A stretch of 64,000 nt of DNA from Streptomyces sp. NRRL WC-3742. GTDB lineage: Bacteria > Actinomycetota > Actinomycetes > Streptomycetales > Streptomycetaceae. The DNA is taken from contig NZ_JOCF01000020.1 of assembly GCF_000720635.1 (NCBI RefSeq), positions 28,652-92,651 of the forward strand. The letters are read 5' to 3'. The position numbers and the translations under genes are program-made. Below the pieces are notes generated by a model. That model did no database searches and was not told where the DNA came from. It saw nothing but the letters and a program-made list of their open reading frames with translations. Shown here one piece after another: positions 31,296 to 39,276 of the stretch (position 1 is the first letter of the stretch; each line of letters starts with the position of its first letter).

Positions 31296-31892
31296 TCAGG
31301 TCCGGTTGAGGGTGTCCTCGATGAGGTCGCGGGCGGCGGGGCCGTAGACGGCGGAGACCTTCAGGCGGTCGAACGCTCTGCGGAAGACGTCGAGGCGGGC
31401 CGGGTCGGTGATGGTTTCGGCGCCGCGGAAGCCTTCGACCTCCGCTCTGCGGTCGTCGAAGAGGGCGAAGCCGTCGCCCGGGTAGACGAGGAGCCTGGCT
31501 CTGGCGGGGATGATGCCGAGCTTGAGGCCGGGCAGGTCGATGGCCTCGGCCAGCCTGCGCAGTTGGCCGCGCATCACTTCGGAGCCGCCGATGTTGGTGA
31601 GCAGGGCCTGTTCGCCGAGGAGGACGTGGTAGGTGCGGCCCTCCTGCCCGATGTACTGGGCGCGGGCGGTGCGGGCCGCGACGCCGGCCCGGATGTCGTC
31701 GGGGGTGCCGTGGAAGTCGACGACGAGGCGGAGCATGGCCTCGGCGTACTGCGCGGTCTGGAGATTGCCCCAGATGACGTCCGGCGAATAGCCCGCGTAG
31801 TGGCGGGTTTCTCTGACGAGGTCCAGAAACGATTCCTGTACCGGGCCGGTGCCCTGCCGGAGGAGGCTGTCCCAACTCTCTTCTGTCGCCAT
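31296..31892 (-). CDS. DUF5753 protein lacking the N-terminal HTH
   Basis: 198 residues covering the DUF5753 (Scr1-type) domain from its start (DLVRET..AGYSPDVIWGNLQTAQYAEAML) to the end (ARDLIEDTLNRT). The usual Streptomyces protein is ~280 residues with an XRE-type HTH first and a small DUF397 partner gene beside it. Here the HTH is missing and only 77 bp separate the ATG from the next gene, so no HTH is hidden in another frame; no DUF397 gene follows. It may be a remnant of the regulator pair or a DNA-binding-independent form. Confidence 0.8.
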   Translation of the reverse strand: MATEESWDSLLRQGTGPVQESFLDLVRETRHYAGYSPDVIWGNLQTAQYAEAMLRLVVDFHGTPDDIRAGVAARTARAQYIGQEGRTYHVLLGEQALLTNIGGSEVMRGQLRRLAEAIDLPGLKLGIIPARARLLVYPGDGFALFDDRRAEVEGFRGAETITDPARLDVFRRAFDRLKVSAVYGPAARDLIEDTLNRT

Positions 31893-31969
31893 GCCCGGGA
31901 TTGTTCCAGTAAGTACTGACAGCCGTACGGGAGTTCCGCTGCCCGCCGTGGGGCGGGCAGCGGGGAGGG

Positions 31970-32362
31970 TCAGGGGGTGGGGCGCTTCTCGAGGCGGGTG
32001 CCTTCGCGGAGGGTGATGGACATGAGGTCGCTGGGGGCGTCGAGTTCGAGGCGGTGCCAGCGGCCGCGGGGGACGATGACGGCGGTGCCGGGGGTGAGGT
32101 GGTGCATCTCTTCGGGGGTGTCGGGGTGGTCGGGGCGGAGGTAGAGGCGGAGGGAGCCGGTGAGGCAGCAGACGGCTTCTTCGGCGTGGGGGTGCATCTC
32201 CCAGTGGTCGGCGTGGACGTCGGCGTCGGTCTCGACGTGGAAGGTGCCGATCTGCCAGGCGCCGGTGGGGCTGGTGGCCATCTTCCGTTCGGCGGCGTGG
32301 ACGTGGCCGTCGGGGTGGAAGTGGAGGGCTGAGGCGAAGAGGGAGAAGGAGGAGGTGGTCAT
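31970..32362 (-). CDS. Cupin-domain protein (130 aa)
   Basis: A single cupin barrel. Motif 1 is visible as HADHWEMHPHAEEAVCCLTG, with metal-ligand His and Glu, and motif 2 as PGTAVIVPRGRWHRLEL. Its ATG overlaps the stop of the MFS gene by 4 bp (ATGA), so the two are co-transcribed and coupled. It may act on or bind the compound exported by the transporter. Confidence 0.8.
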   Translation of the reverse strand: MTTSSFSLFASALHFHPDGHVHAAERKMATSPTGAWQIGTFHVETDADVHADHWEMHPHAEEAVCCLTGSLRLYLRPDHPDTPEEMHHLTPGTAVIVPRGRWHRLELDAPSDLMSITLREGTRLEKRPTP

Positions 32363-33762
32363 GAGGGGTTCCTTTCAGCGCGGCGTGAGGGCAGGGCGAG
32401 GACGGCGACGGCTGTGGCGAGCAGGAACAGGCAGGCCCCGCCTGCGAGGCCCGCGGCGTAGCCGTCGCCGAGTGCGGCGGTGTCGGTGGCGCCGCCGGTG
32501 TGCTGGGCGGCGACGGTGGCGAGGGCGGCCAGGCCGATGCAGCCGCCGAGTTGGCGGGAGCTGTTGAGCAGGCCGGAGGCGGTGCCGGCCTCGGCCGGGG
32601 CGACGCCGGTGGTCGCGGCGGCGGCGACGGGGGCGAGGAGGAGGCCGAGGCCGATGCTGGTGACGGCGGAGGGGCCGAGGATGTCGGTGAGGAAGGTGCC
32701 GTCGGGGCTGAGGCGGGCGAACCAGGTGAGGCCCGCGGTGGCGAGGAGGGCGCCGGCGATGAGGCAGGCGCGGGGGCCTCGGGTGGTGGTGACGCGGGTG
32801 GCGATGACGGTGCCGACGACGACGCCCGCGGAGAAGGGGAGGAACGCGGAGCCGGTCGCGGCCGCGCCCATGCCGAGGACCTGCTGCATGTAGAGGGAGA
32901 CGAAGTAGAAGGCGGCGAACTGGCCTGCGGCCGCCAGGAACACCAGGACGTTGGCCCCGGCGACCCACCGGCTGCGCAGCAGGCCGAGCCGTAGCAGGGG
33001 TGCGGAGCTGCGGGACTCGACGAGGACGAAGGCGGCGAGCGAGGACAGGGCGACGGCCAGGGTGAGCAGCGTGGCCGGGGAGCCCCAGCCGAGGCGGTCG
33101 GCGCGGACGACGCCGAGGACCAGCAGTCCGCAGCCGCCGGTGGCGAGGAGTGCGCCGGGCACGTCCAGGCGCTCCCGGCGCGCGGGGTGCGCGTCGGCGG
33201 GTACGCCGGCGGCCGTCAGCGCGAGGGCGGCGGCGACGATGGGCAGGTTGACGAGCATCACCCAGCGCCAGCCCGCGTACTGGGTGAGGAGTCCGCCGGC
33301 GAGTACGCCGAGTGCGCCGCCTGCGGCGTTGACCGCGCTCCACACGCCGAGGGCGCGCACCCGGCTGCGCCCCTCGGGGAAGGTGGTGGTGAGCAGGGAG
33401 AGCGCCGCGGGGGCGGCGGCCGCGGCGCCGAGGCCCTGTCCGGCGCGGGCGGCGACGAGCTGCCAGGGGGCCTGGGCGAGGCCGCCGGCGAGGGAGCAGG
33501 CGGCGAAGAGGGCGAGGCCGAGGGTGAGTAGCCTGCGCCGCCCGTACAGGTCGCAGGCGCGGCCGCCGAGCAGGAGGGCGCCGCCGAAGGTGAGCGCGTA
33601 GACGTGGACGACCCAGGAGAGGTCGAGGGGGGCGAAGCCGAGTGCGGTGCGGACGGCGGGCAGGGCGACGTTGACGACCGACTGGTCGAGGGCGAAGACG
33701 AATTGGGCGACGGCGACCGCCGCGAGCACCACGGCGGGGCGCCCTCGGGAGTTTCTGTACAT
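32359..33762 (-). CDS. MFS drug/metabolite efflux transporter (DHA2-like)
   Basis: 467 residues with about 14 membrane helices. The first carries QFVFALDQSVVNVALP (motif D1-like) and the loop between helices 2 and 3 has G.R..DLYGRRRLL (motif A). Motif C-like glycines appear in helix 5 (GALGVLAGGLLTQY). I chose the ATG at 33762, because the longer open frame overlaps the TetR gene. That ATG sits inside the TetR-type operator, leaving almost no 5' leader. Divergent from the tetR gene and coupled to a cupin gene: a drug-induced efflux module. Confidence 0.9.
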   Translation of the reverse strand: MYRNSRGRPAVVLAAVAVAQFVFALDQSVVNVALPAVRTALGFAPLDLSWVVHVYALTFGGALLLGGRACDLYGRRRLLTLGLALFAACSLAGGLAQAPWQLVAARAGQGLGAAAAAPAALSLLTTTFPEGRSRVRALGVWSAVNAAGGALGVLAGGLLTQYAGWRWVMLVNLPIVAAALALTAAGVPADAHPARRERLDVPGALLATGGCGLLVLGVVRADRLGWGSPATLLTLAVALSSLAAFVLVESRSSAPLLRLGLLRSRWVAGANVLVFLAAAGQFAAFYFVSLYMQQVLGMGAAATGSAFLPFSAGVVVGTVIATRVTTTRGPRACLIAGALLATAGLTWFARLSPDGTFLTDILGPSAVTSIGLGLLLAPVAAAATTGVAPAEAGTASGLLNSSRQLGGCIGLAALATVAAQHTGGATDTAALGDGYAAGLAGGACLFLLATAVAVLALPSRRAERNPS

Positions 33763-33772
33763 GTATAGAAAC
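33751..33772. promoter_or_regulatory. Probable TetR-family operator over the MFS start codon
   Basis: A near-perfect palindrome: arms GTTTCT and AGAAAC around a TACATGTA core, 20 of 22 positions symmetric. It spans the ATG of the MFS gene (33760-33762) and lies 66 bp before the divergent tetR gene. Binding here would block initiation of MFS transcription directly and could also affect tetR. Confidence 0.7.
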
Positions 33773-33837
33773 GTAGCGCGCAGCGGCGACCCCTGTCGAG
33801 CGAGAAGCGGGAAGAGGGCCCGGGGGATGATGGACCC

Positions 33838-34581
33838 ATGCCCGAGCAGCACGAAGAGCCCCGCGAAGACCGGCACGAAGAGCCCCGCGAAGAGCAGCGC
33901 GAAGACCAGCGCGAAGAGCAGCGCAGAGCGCCCCGCAAGCCCCCCGGCCGCCCGCCCCGAATCTCCCTCGACCAGGTCCTCGACGCCGCGCGCCGGATCG
34001 TGACCGAGGAGGGCGTGGCCAAGCTGACGATGCGCCGGCTCGCGACAGAGGTCGGAAGCACCCCAATGGCGCTCTACCACCACGTGCGCGACAAGGACGA
34101 GCTGCTCGTCCTGCTCCTCGACGACTACGCCCGGCGGAACCTGCGCCGCCCCGAGCTGCCCGCCGACCCCCGGGAGCGGGTGCTCCTGGCCGCGACGGCG
34201 ATCCACGACGCGCTGGCCGGCTGCCCCTGGATCGTCGAGGTGCTGACCGCCGACGACCTGATGTCCACCGCCTCGCTCTGGTTCGTCGAACAGATCGTCG
34301 AGGGTCTTCTCGCCTGCGGCCTGACCCCCGAACGGGCCGTCCACGGGTACCGCGCGATCTGGTACTACACGGCCGGGGAGATCATGGTCCGGGCGACGGC
34401 CGGCCGGCGGCGCGCGGACAGCGACCATCGAACGTACAGGGAGCGAGTTTTCGCCGATCTCGACGCAGAGGAGTTCCCGCGTTTGGCCCAGGTCGCGGCC
34501 GACTGGGCCGCTATCACGGCCGAGGACACCTACCGTCAGGGCCTCAGGGCCCTGCTGAACGGACTCCTGGCTGCTTCCTGA
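33838..34581 (+). CDS. TetR/AcrR-family repressor of the efflux operon
   Basis: 247 residues. The first ~40 are an unusual charged tail made of HEEPRE(D)/REEQRED repeats, encoded by an in-frame tandem DNA repeat. Then comes a TetR HTH (residues ~43-90: ISLDQVLDAARRIVTEEG..LTMRRLATEVG..PMALYHHVRDKDELL) and an all-helical ligand domain like the tetracycline-repressor C-terminal type. Divergent from MFS/cupin with the palindrome between them. Confidence 0.9.
   Translation: MPEQHEEPREDRHEEPREEQREDQREEQRRAPRKPPGRPPRISLDQVLDAARRIVTEEGVAKLTMRRLATEVGSTPMALYHHVRDKDELLVLLLDDYARRNLRRPELPADPRERVLLAATAIHDALAGCPWIVEVLTADDLMSTASLWFVEQIVEGLLACGLTPERAVHGYRAIWYYTAGEIMVRATAGRRRADSDHRTYRERVFADLDAEEFPRLAQVAADWAAITAEDTYRQGLRALLNGLLAAS
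33842..33935 (+). repeat. In-frame short tandem repeats in tetR 5' end
   Basis: Units around CGAAGAGCCCCG and CGCGAAGA(G/C)CAG are repeated several times, encoding an Arg/Glu/Gln-rich tail. Unit lengths are multiples of three, so slippage would change tail length without a frameshift. Confidence 0.6.
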
Positions 34582-35044
34582 CGCCTCGACACATCACCTC
34601 CACAGCCCCGGAAGAGACGTATCGTCACAGGTCATCCCACCTGTCACCACCCCAAACGCACCCTCCCCCGGAAACAAGCGGTAGGCCAATCTTCAAATCT
34701 CGACCATGCGTTTCACACATCCACCTCTTCGGGTGGTCCGGATGCTCTACATTGATTTCCGCCTCGCACGGTTGGACGAGGGGCGACGTTTGATGATCTG
34801 CGGTTCAGCGCCGGGGGCGGTGTGTTGACACCCCCTCGGGCGCGGGGTGGGGACGATCATTTCTCGGCGCCCGGGCGGGGTGTCCACGTCACGCGGCAAT
34901 AGCGGCAATAGTCGATTCGCCATTCCCGGGAGCAGCGTTCCGGGAGACGCGACGGCTGCAGGAACGGTGCGGCACGGGAGGTGGGGCCTCCCCAGGGGAG
35001 GCATTCAGGTACGGGAGGCGCGAGCCTTCCTGGGGGGAGGGATC
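34582..35044 (+). promoter_or_regulatory. 463-bp leader of the exopolysaccharide cluster
   Basis: No gene fits here. It has lower GC at its left end, then several stem-loops on the way to the first EPS gene: CCACC/GGTGG at 34721-34736; CACCCC/GGGGTG at 34829-34849 (overlapping a TTGACA at 34825); TCCCGG/CCGGGA at 34924-34945; and GCCTCC/GGAGGC at 34986-35002. A tandem CGGCAATAG lies near 34894-34911. It probably holds the promoter and a structured 5' leader; I recognise no known riboswitch. Confidence 0.45.
34986..35002. promoter_or_regulatory. Perfect palindrome before first EPS gene
   Basis: GCCTCCCC-A-GGGGAGGC, 8-bp arms around one base, ending 42 bp before the GTG start. As RNA it would form a hairpin near the ribosome site; as DNA it could be an operator. 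Confidence 0.45.
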
Positions 35045-36574
35045 GTGTGGAGCGAACACGTCGAACCCGCTGACGACCTCGAAGGGGCTGTCGAGCAGGG
35101 GGAAGCCGAATTATCGACCCCGTTGCCACCGGCGCGACGGCGCCGGACGCACGGGGCGATCGACCGGGACGCGCTGGACTGGGAGCAGCAGTACCGCCGG
35201 ACCGTGGTCGTGAGCGACACGGTGGCCACCGCCTTCGTGGTGGCGGCGATCGGCGGCTTCTTCGGAGTCAGGGACGCGGCCAACTGGCACGAGAAATGGG
35301 GAATTCTCGCCTTCGGCACCGAGATTCTGGTGCTGGTGGCACTGACGACCACCCGGGCATGGGCTCCGGCGGTGCTCGGGCAGGGCGCCGAGGAGTTCCG
35401 CAGACTCGGACGGTCCCTCTTCACGGCGGCCGTGGTGCTGTCGCTGGGGGGGATCGCCCTCACGTCGACCAACATCAAACTCTGGATCTTCGTCGCGATC
35501 CCGGCGATCACCCTGGTCACCATGACCGAGCGGTATCTGCTGCGGCTCGCGCTGCACAAGCAGCGCAAGGCGGGGCGGTGCCTGCGCCCGGTGCTCGCCG
35601 CCGGGAGCCCCGCCACCCTGCGCGACCTGATCGCCCGCACCCGCAAGTTCCCCCACCTGGGCTGGCGGGTGGAGGCGGTGTGCACGCCGTACGGGCTGGG
35701 GCCCAACGGGGACCGGCTGGACGGCGTTCCGGTGGTCGGCCGGCTCACGGACGTGGCCGGCCACGTGCACCGCGACGGCTACCGGGTCGTCGCGATCACC
35801 CCCGACCCGTACTGGTCGCCTGACCGGCTGCAGCGGCTGGCCTGGAACCTGGAGGGCGGCGACGCCGAGATGGTCGTGGCGCCCGTGCTGATGGAGGTGG
35901 CCGGGCCCCGGCTGCACGTCGACGCCGTCCTCGGCATCCCGATGCTGCGGGTGTCCATGCCGGCCTTCACCGGCGGGCCCCGGGCGGTCAAGGCGGTCGT
36001 GGACCGGCTCGGCGCCGCCGTCCTGCTGGTGCTGTTCTCGCCGTTGATGCTGGCCGTCGGGCTCCTCGTCCTGATCGACAGCAGGGGCGGGGCGTTCTAC
36101 CGCCAGCACCGGGTCGGCAAGGACGGACGGCAGTTCACGCTGGTGAAGTTCCGCACGATGGTCGTCGGGGCGGACCGCAAGCGCGCCGAACTGGCCGAGC
36201 GAAACGAGGGCGCGGGCCTGCTGTTCAAGCTCCGCCGCGATCCCCGGGTGACCAGGGTGGGCGGGGTACTGCGCCGGTACTCGCTGGACGAACTCCCGCA
36301 GCTGTTCAACGTGTTGGCCGGATCGATGTCGCTCGTCGGCCCCCGGCCGCCGCTGCCGGAGGAGACGGCCGCGTACGGGCCTGACATCAAGCGGCGGCTG
36401 CTCGTCAAGCCCGGGCTCACGGGCCTGTGGCAGATCAGCGGGCGCAGCGACCTGCCGTGGGAGGAGGCCGTGCGCCTCGACCTGCGGTACGTGGAGGACT
36501 GGTCGCTCGCCCTGGACGCGGTGATCCTCTGGAAGACGCTGCGGGCGGTGCTCCAGGGGCAGGGAGCGTACTGA
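35045..36574 (+). CDS. Polyprenyl-phosphate sugar phosphotransferase (EPS priming enzyme)
   Basis: 509 residues. The N-terminal part has about four membrane helices (~55-165) and a nucleotide-binding-like central domain (~180-290). The C-terminal ~200 residues are the bacterial sugar transferase domain with one more membrane helix, then FYRQHRVGKDG..F.LVKFRTM, RRYSLDELPQLFNVLAGSMSLVGPRPPLP and KPGLTGLWQISGR. It transfers a sugar-1-phosphate from a nucleotide sugar to undecaprenyl phosphate at the membrane, the first step of repeat-unit assembly. The GTG at 35045 follows a GGGGGGAGGG site. Codon 23 is TTA (35111-35113), rare in Streptomyces. Confidence 0.92.
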   Translation: MWSEHVEPADDLEGAVEQGEAELSTPLPPARRRRTHGAIDRDALDWEQQYRRTVVVSDTVATAFVVAAIGGFFGVRDAANWHEKWGILAFGTEILVLVALTTTRAWAPAVLGQGAEEFRRLGRSLFTAAVVLSLGGIALTSTNIKLWIFVAIPAITLVTMTERYLLRLALHKQRKAGRCLRPVLAAGSPATLRDLIARTRKFPHLGWRVEAVCTPYGLGPNGDRLDGVPVVGRLTDVAGHVHRDGYRVVAITPDPYWSPDRLQRLAWNLEGGDAEMVVAPVLMEVAGPRLHVDAVLGIPMLRVSMPAFTGGPRAVKAVVDRLGAAVLLVLFSPLMLAVGLLVLIDSRGGAFYRQHRVGKDGRQFTLVKFRTMVVGADRKRAELAERNEGAGLLFKLRRDPRVTRVGGVLRRYSLDELPQLFNVLAGSMSLVGPRPPLPEETAAYGPDIKRRLLVKPGLTGLWQISGRSDLPWEEAVRLDLRYVEDWSLALDAVILWKTLRAVLQGQGAY

Positions 36575-36747
36575 TGCACGAGCCGCAAGAGGCGCAAGAG
36601 GTACACGAGTTGCAAGAGCCGCAAGAGGTGCACGAGCCGCACGAGGTTCAAGGGGAGCACGGGGGGCGCCGGGCAGCCGGCGCGCGGACGGCCGGCCACC
36701 GGGGCCGGCCCGAGGGGAGGGACGGATCATGCGGGTCAGCGTCTTAG
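36574..36747 (+). CDS. Small repeat-rich ORF (57 aa), coupled to EPS genes
   Basis: The ATG at 36574 overlaps the stop of the sugar transferase (TGATG), and the ORF ends inside the next gene (starts 36729). Its first ~30 residues are repeats of (P/A/L)-Q-E-(V/P)-H-E type. It may be a tiny translated coupling peptide or just repetitive spacer DNA; the Arg/Gly-rich rest looks non-coding. No family. Confidence 0.35.
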   Translation: MHEPQEAQEVHELQEPQEVHEPHEVQGEHGGRRAAGARTAGHRGRPEGRDGSCGSAS

Positions 36748-38054
36748 GTCTGGGCTACGTCGGGTGCGTGTCGGCGGCCTGCCTGGCGAGCCTGGGTCAC
36801 GAGGTCATCGGGGTGGACGTCAACCCCGTGAAGGTCGAGCTGGTCAACGACGGCAAGGCCCCGGTGGTCGAGGAGCGCATCGGCGAGATGATCGCCGAGG
36901 TCGTCGCGTCGGGTGCGCTGCGCGCCACCGTCGACGTCCGGGACGCGGTCCTGGGCACCGAGGTGTCGCTGGTCTGCGTGGGCACACCCTCGGAGGCCAA
37001 CGGCAGCCTGTGCACCACCTACCTGGAGCGGGTCGCCGAGCAGATCGGCGCGGCGGCGGCGGAGAAGGCCGAACGCGGCGAGCGGCACACCGTGGTCTTC
37101 CGCAGCACCATGCTGCCGGGCACCTGCCTGGACCTGCTGGTGCCGATCCTGGAGAAGCACCTGGGCGGCACCGCCGGGGTGGACATCGGGGTGGCGGTCA
37201 ACCCGGAGTTCCTGCGCGAGGGCACCAGCGTGCGGGACTTCTTCGACCCGCCGAAGACCGTCATCGGCGAGCTGGACGCGGCCAGCGGCGACGTGGTCGC
37301 CGCCCTGTACGAGGGCCTGCCCGGCGAGGTGTTCCGGGTGCCCGTCCCGGTGGCCGAGGCGATCAAGTACGCGGACAACGCCTTCCACGGCCTCAAGATC
37401 GGCTTCGCCAACGAGCTGGGCGCCGTCTGCCAGGCCCTCGGGGTGGACTCGCACCAGGTGATCGACGTCTTCCTCGCCGACCGCAAGCTCAACATCAGCC
37501 CCGCCTACCTGCGCCCCGGCTTCGCCTTCGGCGGCTCCTGCCTGCCCAAGGACCTGCGCAGCCTCGTCCACGCGGCGCGGCGGGCCGACATCTCGGTGCC
37601 GATCCTCTCGCACGTGCTGCCCTCCAACGCCGACCACCTCCAGCGCGCGGTGGAGCTCATCGAGCGCACCGGCAAGCGCCGGGTGGGCCTGTTCGGCCTC
37701 TCCTTCAAGCCCGGCACCGACGACCTGCGCGAGAGCCCGCTCGTCGAGCTCGCGGAGCGGCTCTTCGGCAAGGGCTACGACCTGCGGATCTACGACCCGA
37801 ACGTGAGCCTGTCCCGGCTGCTCGGCGCGAACCGCGAGTACATCGAGACCCGGCTGCCGCACCTGGCGCAGCTGCTCGCGGAGTCCGTCGAGGAGGTGCT
37901 CGACCACGCCGAGGTGGCCGTGGTGGGCACCAGGGAGCCGGCCGTGCTGTCGGCCCTGCCCCACGGTGGCGGCCCGCTGATCGTCGACCTCATCCGCCTT
38001 CCCGACGCCGACGCGCGCCGGACCGAACCGGGGTACATCGGCCTTGCTTGGTGA
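36729..38054 (+). CDS. algD: GDP-mannose 6-dehydrogenase (AlgD-like)
   Basis: 441 residues. N-terminal Rossmann domain with GLGYVG (7-12) and GVDVNP; central domain with EVAEAIKY-like VAEAIKYADNAFH and FANELG; active-site C271 in FGGSCLPKD; C-terminal UDP/GDP-binding domain with GLSFKPGTDDLRESPLVELAE. Many stretches match Pseudomonas AlgD (for example FAFGGSCLPKD and GTDDLRESPLVELAE), so GDP-mannose oxidation to GDP-mannuronate is more likely than UDP-glucose oxidation. ATG with GAGGGGAGGGACGG upstream. Overlaps the next gene by 11 bp. Confidence 0.88.
   Translation: MRVSVLGLGYVGCVSAACLASLGHEVIGVDVNPVKVELVNDGKAPVVEERIGEMIAEVVASGALRATVDVRDAVLGTEVSLVCVGTPSEANGSLCTTYLERVAEQIGAAAAEKAERGERHTVVFRSTMLPGTCLDLLVPILEKHLGGTAGVDIGVAVNPEFLREGTSVRDFFDPPKTVIGELDAASGDVVAALYEGLPGEVFRVPVPVAEAIKYADNAFHGLKIGFANELGAVCQALGVDSHQVIDVFLADRKLNISPAYLRPGFAFGGSCLPKDLRSLVHAARRADISVPILSHVLPSNADHLQRAVELIERTGKRRVGLFGLSFKPGTDDLRESPLVELAERLFGKGYDLRIYDPNVSLSRLLGANREYIETRLPHLAQLLAESVEEVLDHAEVAVVGTREPAVLSALPHGGGPLIVDLIRLPDADARRTEPGYIGLAW
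36744..36746 (+). promoter_or_regulatory. TTA codon (codon 6) in GDP-mannose dehydrogenase gene
   Basis: TTA is read in frame at Leu6. TTA is the rarest codon in Streptomyces and depends on the bldA tRNA, which matures late in development. With the TTA at 35111-35113 it makes the first two large EPS genes potential bldA targets. Confidence 0.8.
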
Positions 38055-39276
38055 AGAGACCGGCCGCGGCGGGCGCGGACGCCGCGCGCTGATCCTGGTG
38101 GAGAACCTGTCGGTGCCCTTCGACCGGCGGGTGTGGCAGGAGTGCACGACGCTACGCGAAGCGGGCTGGACGGTGGACGTGATCTGCCCGCAGGGCAGCA
38201 AGCGGGACACCGAGCCCGAGGCGGTGATCGACGGGGTGCGCATCCACCGCTACCCGTTGCAGGCCGCCACCGGCGGCCCGGCCGGCTACCTGAAGGAGTA
38301 CGGCACGGCGCTGTGGCACACCGCCCGGCTGGCCCGCAGGGTCGGCCCGGTGGACGTCGTCCACGCCTGCAACCCGCCGGACCTGCTGTTCCTGCCGGCG
38401 CTGCTGCTCAAGCGGCGCGGCGCCCGGTTCGTCTTCGACCAGCACGACCTGGTGCCCGAGCTGTACCTGTCCCGGTTCGACCGGGGCAAGGACGCGCTCT
38501 ACCGCGCCGTCTGCGCGCTGGAACGATTCACCTACCGCGCGGCCGACGTGGTGATCGCCACCAACGAGAGCTACCGGGAGGTCGCGCAGCGCCGCGGCGG
38601 CAAGCGGCCCGAGGACGTCTTCGTGGTGCGCAGCGCCCCCGACACCTCGCGGTTCCAGCCGGTGCCGCCGGAGCCGGAGCTGAAGCGCGGCAAGCCCCAT
38701 CTGCTGTGCTACCTGGGCGTGATGGGCCCGCAGGACGGCGTGGACTACGCCCTGCGCGCCCTGGCGAAGCTGCGCGACGAGGTGGGCCGCAGCGACTGGC
38801 ACGCCGTGTTCGTCGGCGGCGGCGACACCTTCGACGCGATGGTGGAGCTCTCCCGCGAGCTGGGCCTGTCCGAGCAGGTGCAGTTCACCGGCCGTGTCCC
38901 GGACGCGGACCTGGTGCGCTACCTGTCCTCCGCCGACATCTGCCTCTCCCCCGACCCGCTCAACCCGCTCAACGACGTGTCGACCATGAACAAGGTCCTG
39001 GAGTACATGGTCATGGGCCGGCCGATGGTCTCCTTCGACCTGCGGGAGGCGCGGGTCTCCGCCGGGGACGCCGCCGTCTACGCGCCCGCCAACGACGAGT
39101 CCCGTTTCGCCGAGCTGATCGCCGAGCTGATGGACGACCCGGACAGGCGCGCCGAGATGGGCAAGCTCGGCCAGGAACGCATCAACGGGCCGCTGGCCTG
39201 GCGCAACTCCCAGAAGGCCCTGCTCGACGCCTACGCCGCCGCCTGCCGCAACCACGGGAGCAGGAAGCACCGTTGA
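38044..39276 (+). CDS. Glycosyltransferase family 4
   Basis: 410 residues with GT-B fold: N-terminal ILVENLSVPFDRRVWQE and DVVHACNPPDLLFLPALLLKRRGARFVFDQHDLVPE, C-terminal YLGVMGPQDGVDYALRAL, then GRVPDADLVRYLSSADICLSPDPLNPLNDVSTMNKVLEYM with the acidic/Glu motif for the nucleotide-sugar. It probably adds a sugar to the undecaprenyl-linked unit. TTG start at 38044 overlaps the preceding stop. Donor and linkage cannot be read. Confidence 0.88.
   Translation: MLGEETGRGGRGRRALILVENLSVPFDRRVWQECTTLREAGWTVDVICPQGSKRDTEPEAVIDGVRIHRYPLQAATGGPAGYLKEYGTALWHTARLARRVGPVDVVHACNPPDLLFLPALLLKRRGARFVFDQHDLVPELYLSRFDRGKDALYRAVCALERFTYRAADVVIATNESYREVAQRRGGKRPEDVFVVRSAPDTSRFQPVPPEPELKRGKPHLLCYLGVMGPQDGVDYALRALAKLRDEVGRSDWHAVFVGGGDTFDAMVELSRELGLSEQVQFTGRVPDADLVRYLSSADICLSPDPLNPLNDVSTMNKVLEYMVMGRPMVSFDLREARVSAGDAAVYAPANDESRFAELIAELMDDPDRRAEMGKLGQERINGPLAWRNSQKALLDAYAAACRNHGSRKHR

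Noticed and set aside
34825..34857. TTGACA as a -35 for the EPS cluster
   Set aside because: No acceptable -10 at 16-19 bp; the hexamer overlaps a hairpin arm. Mentioned in the leader entry only.
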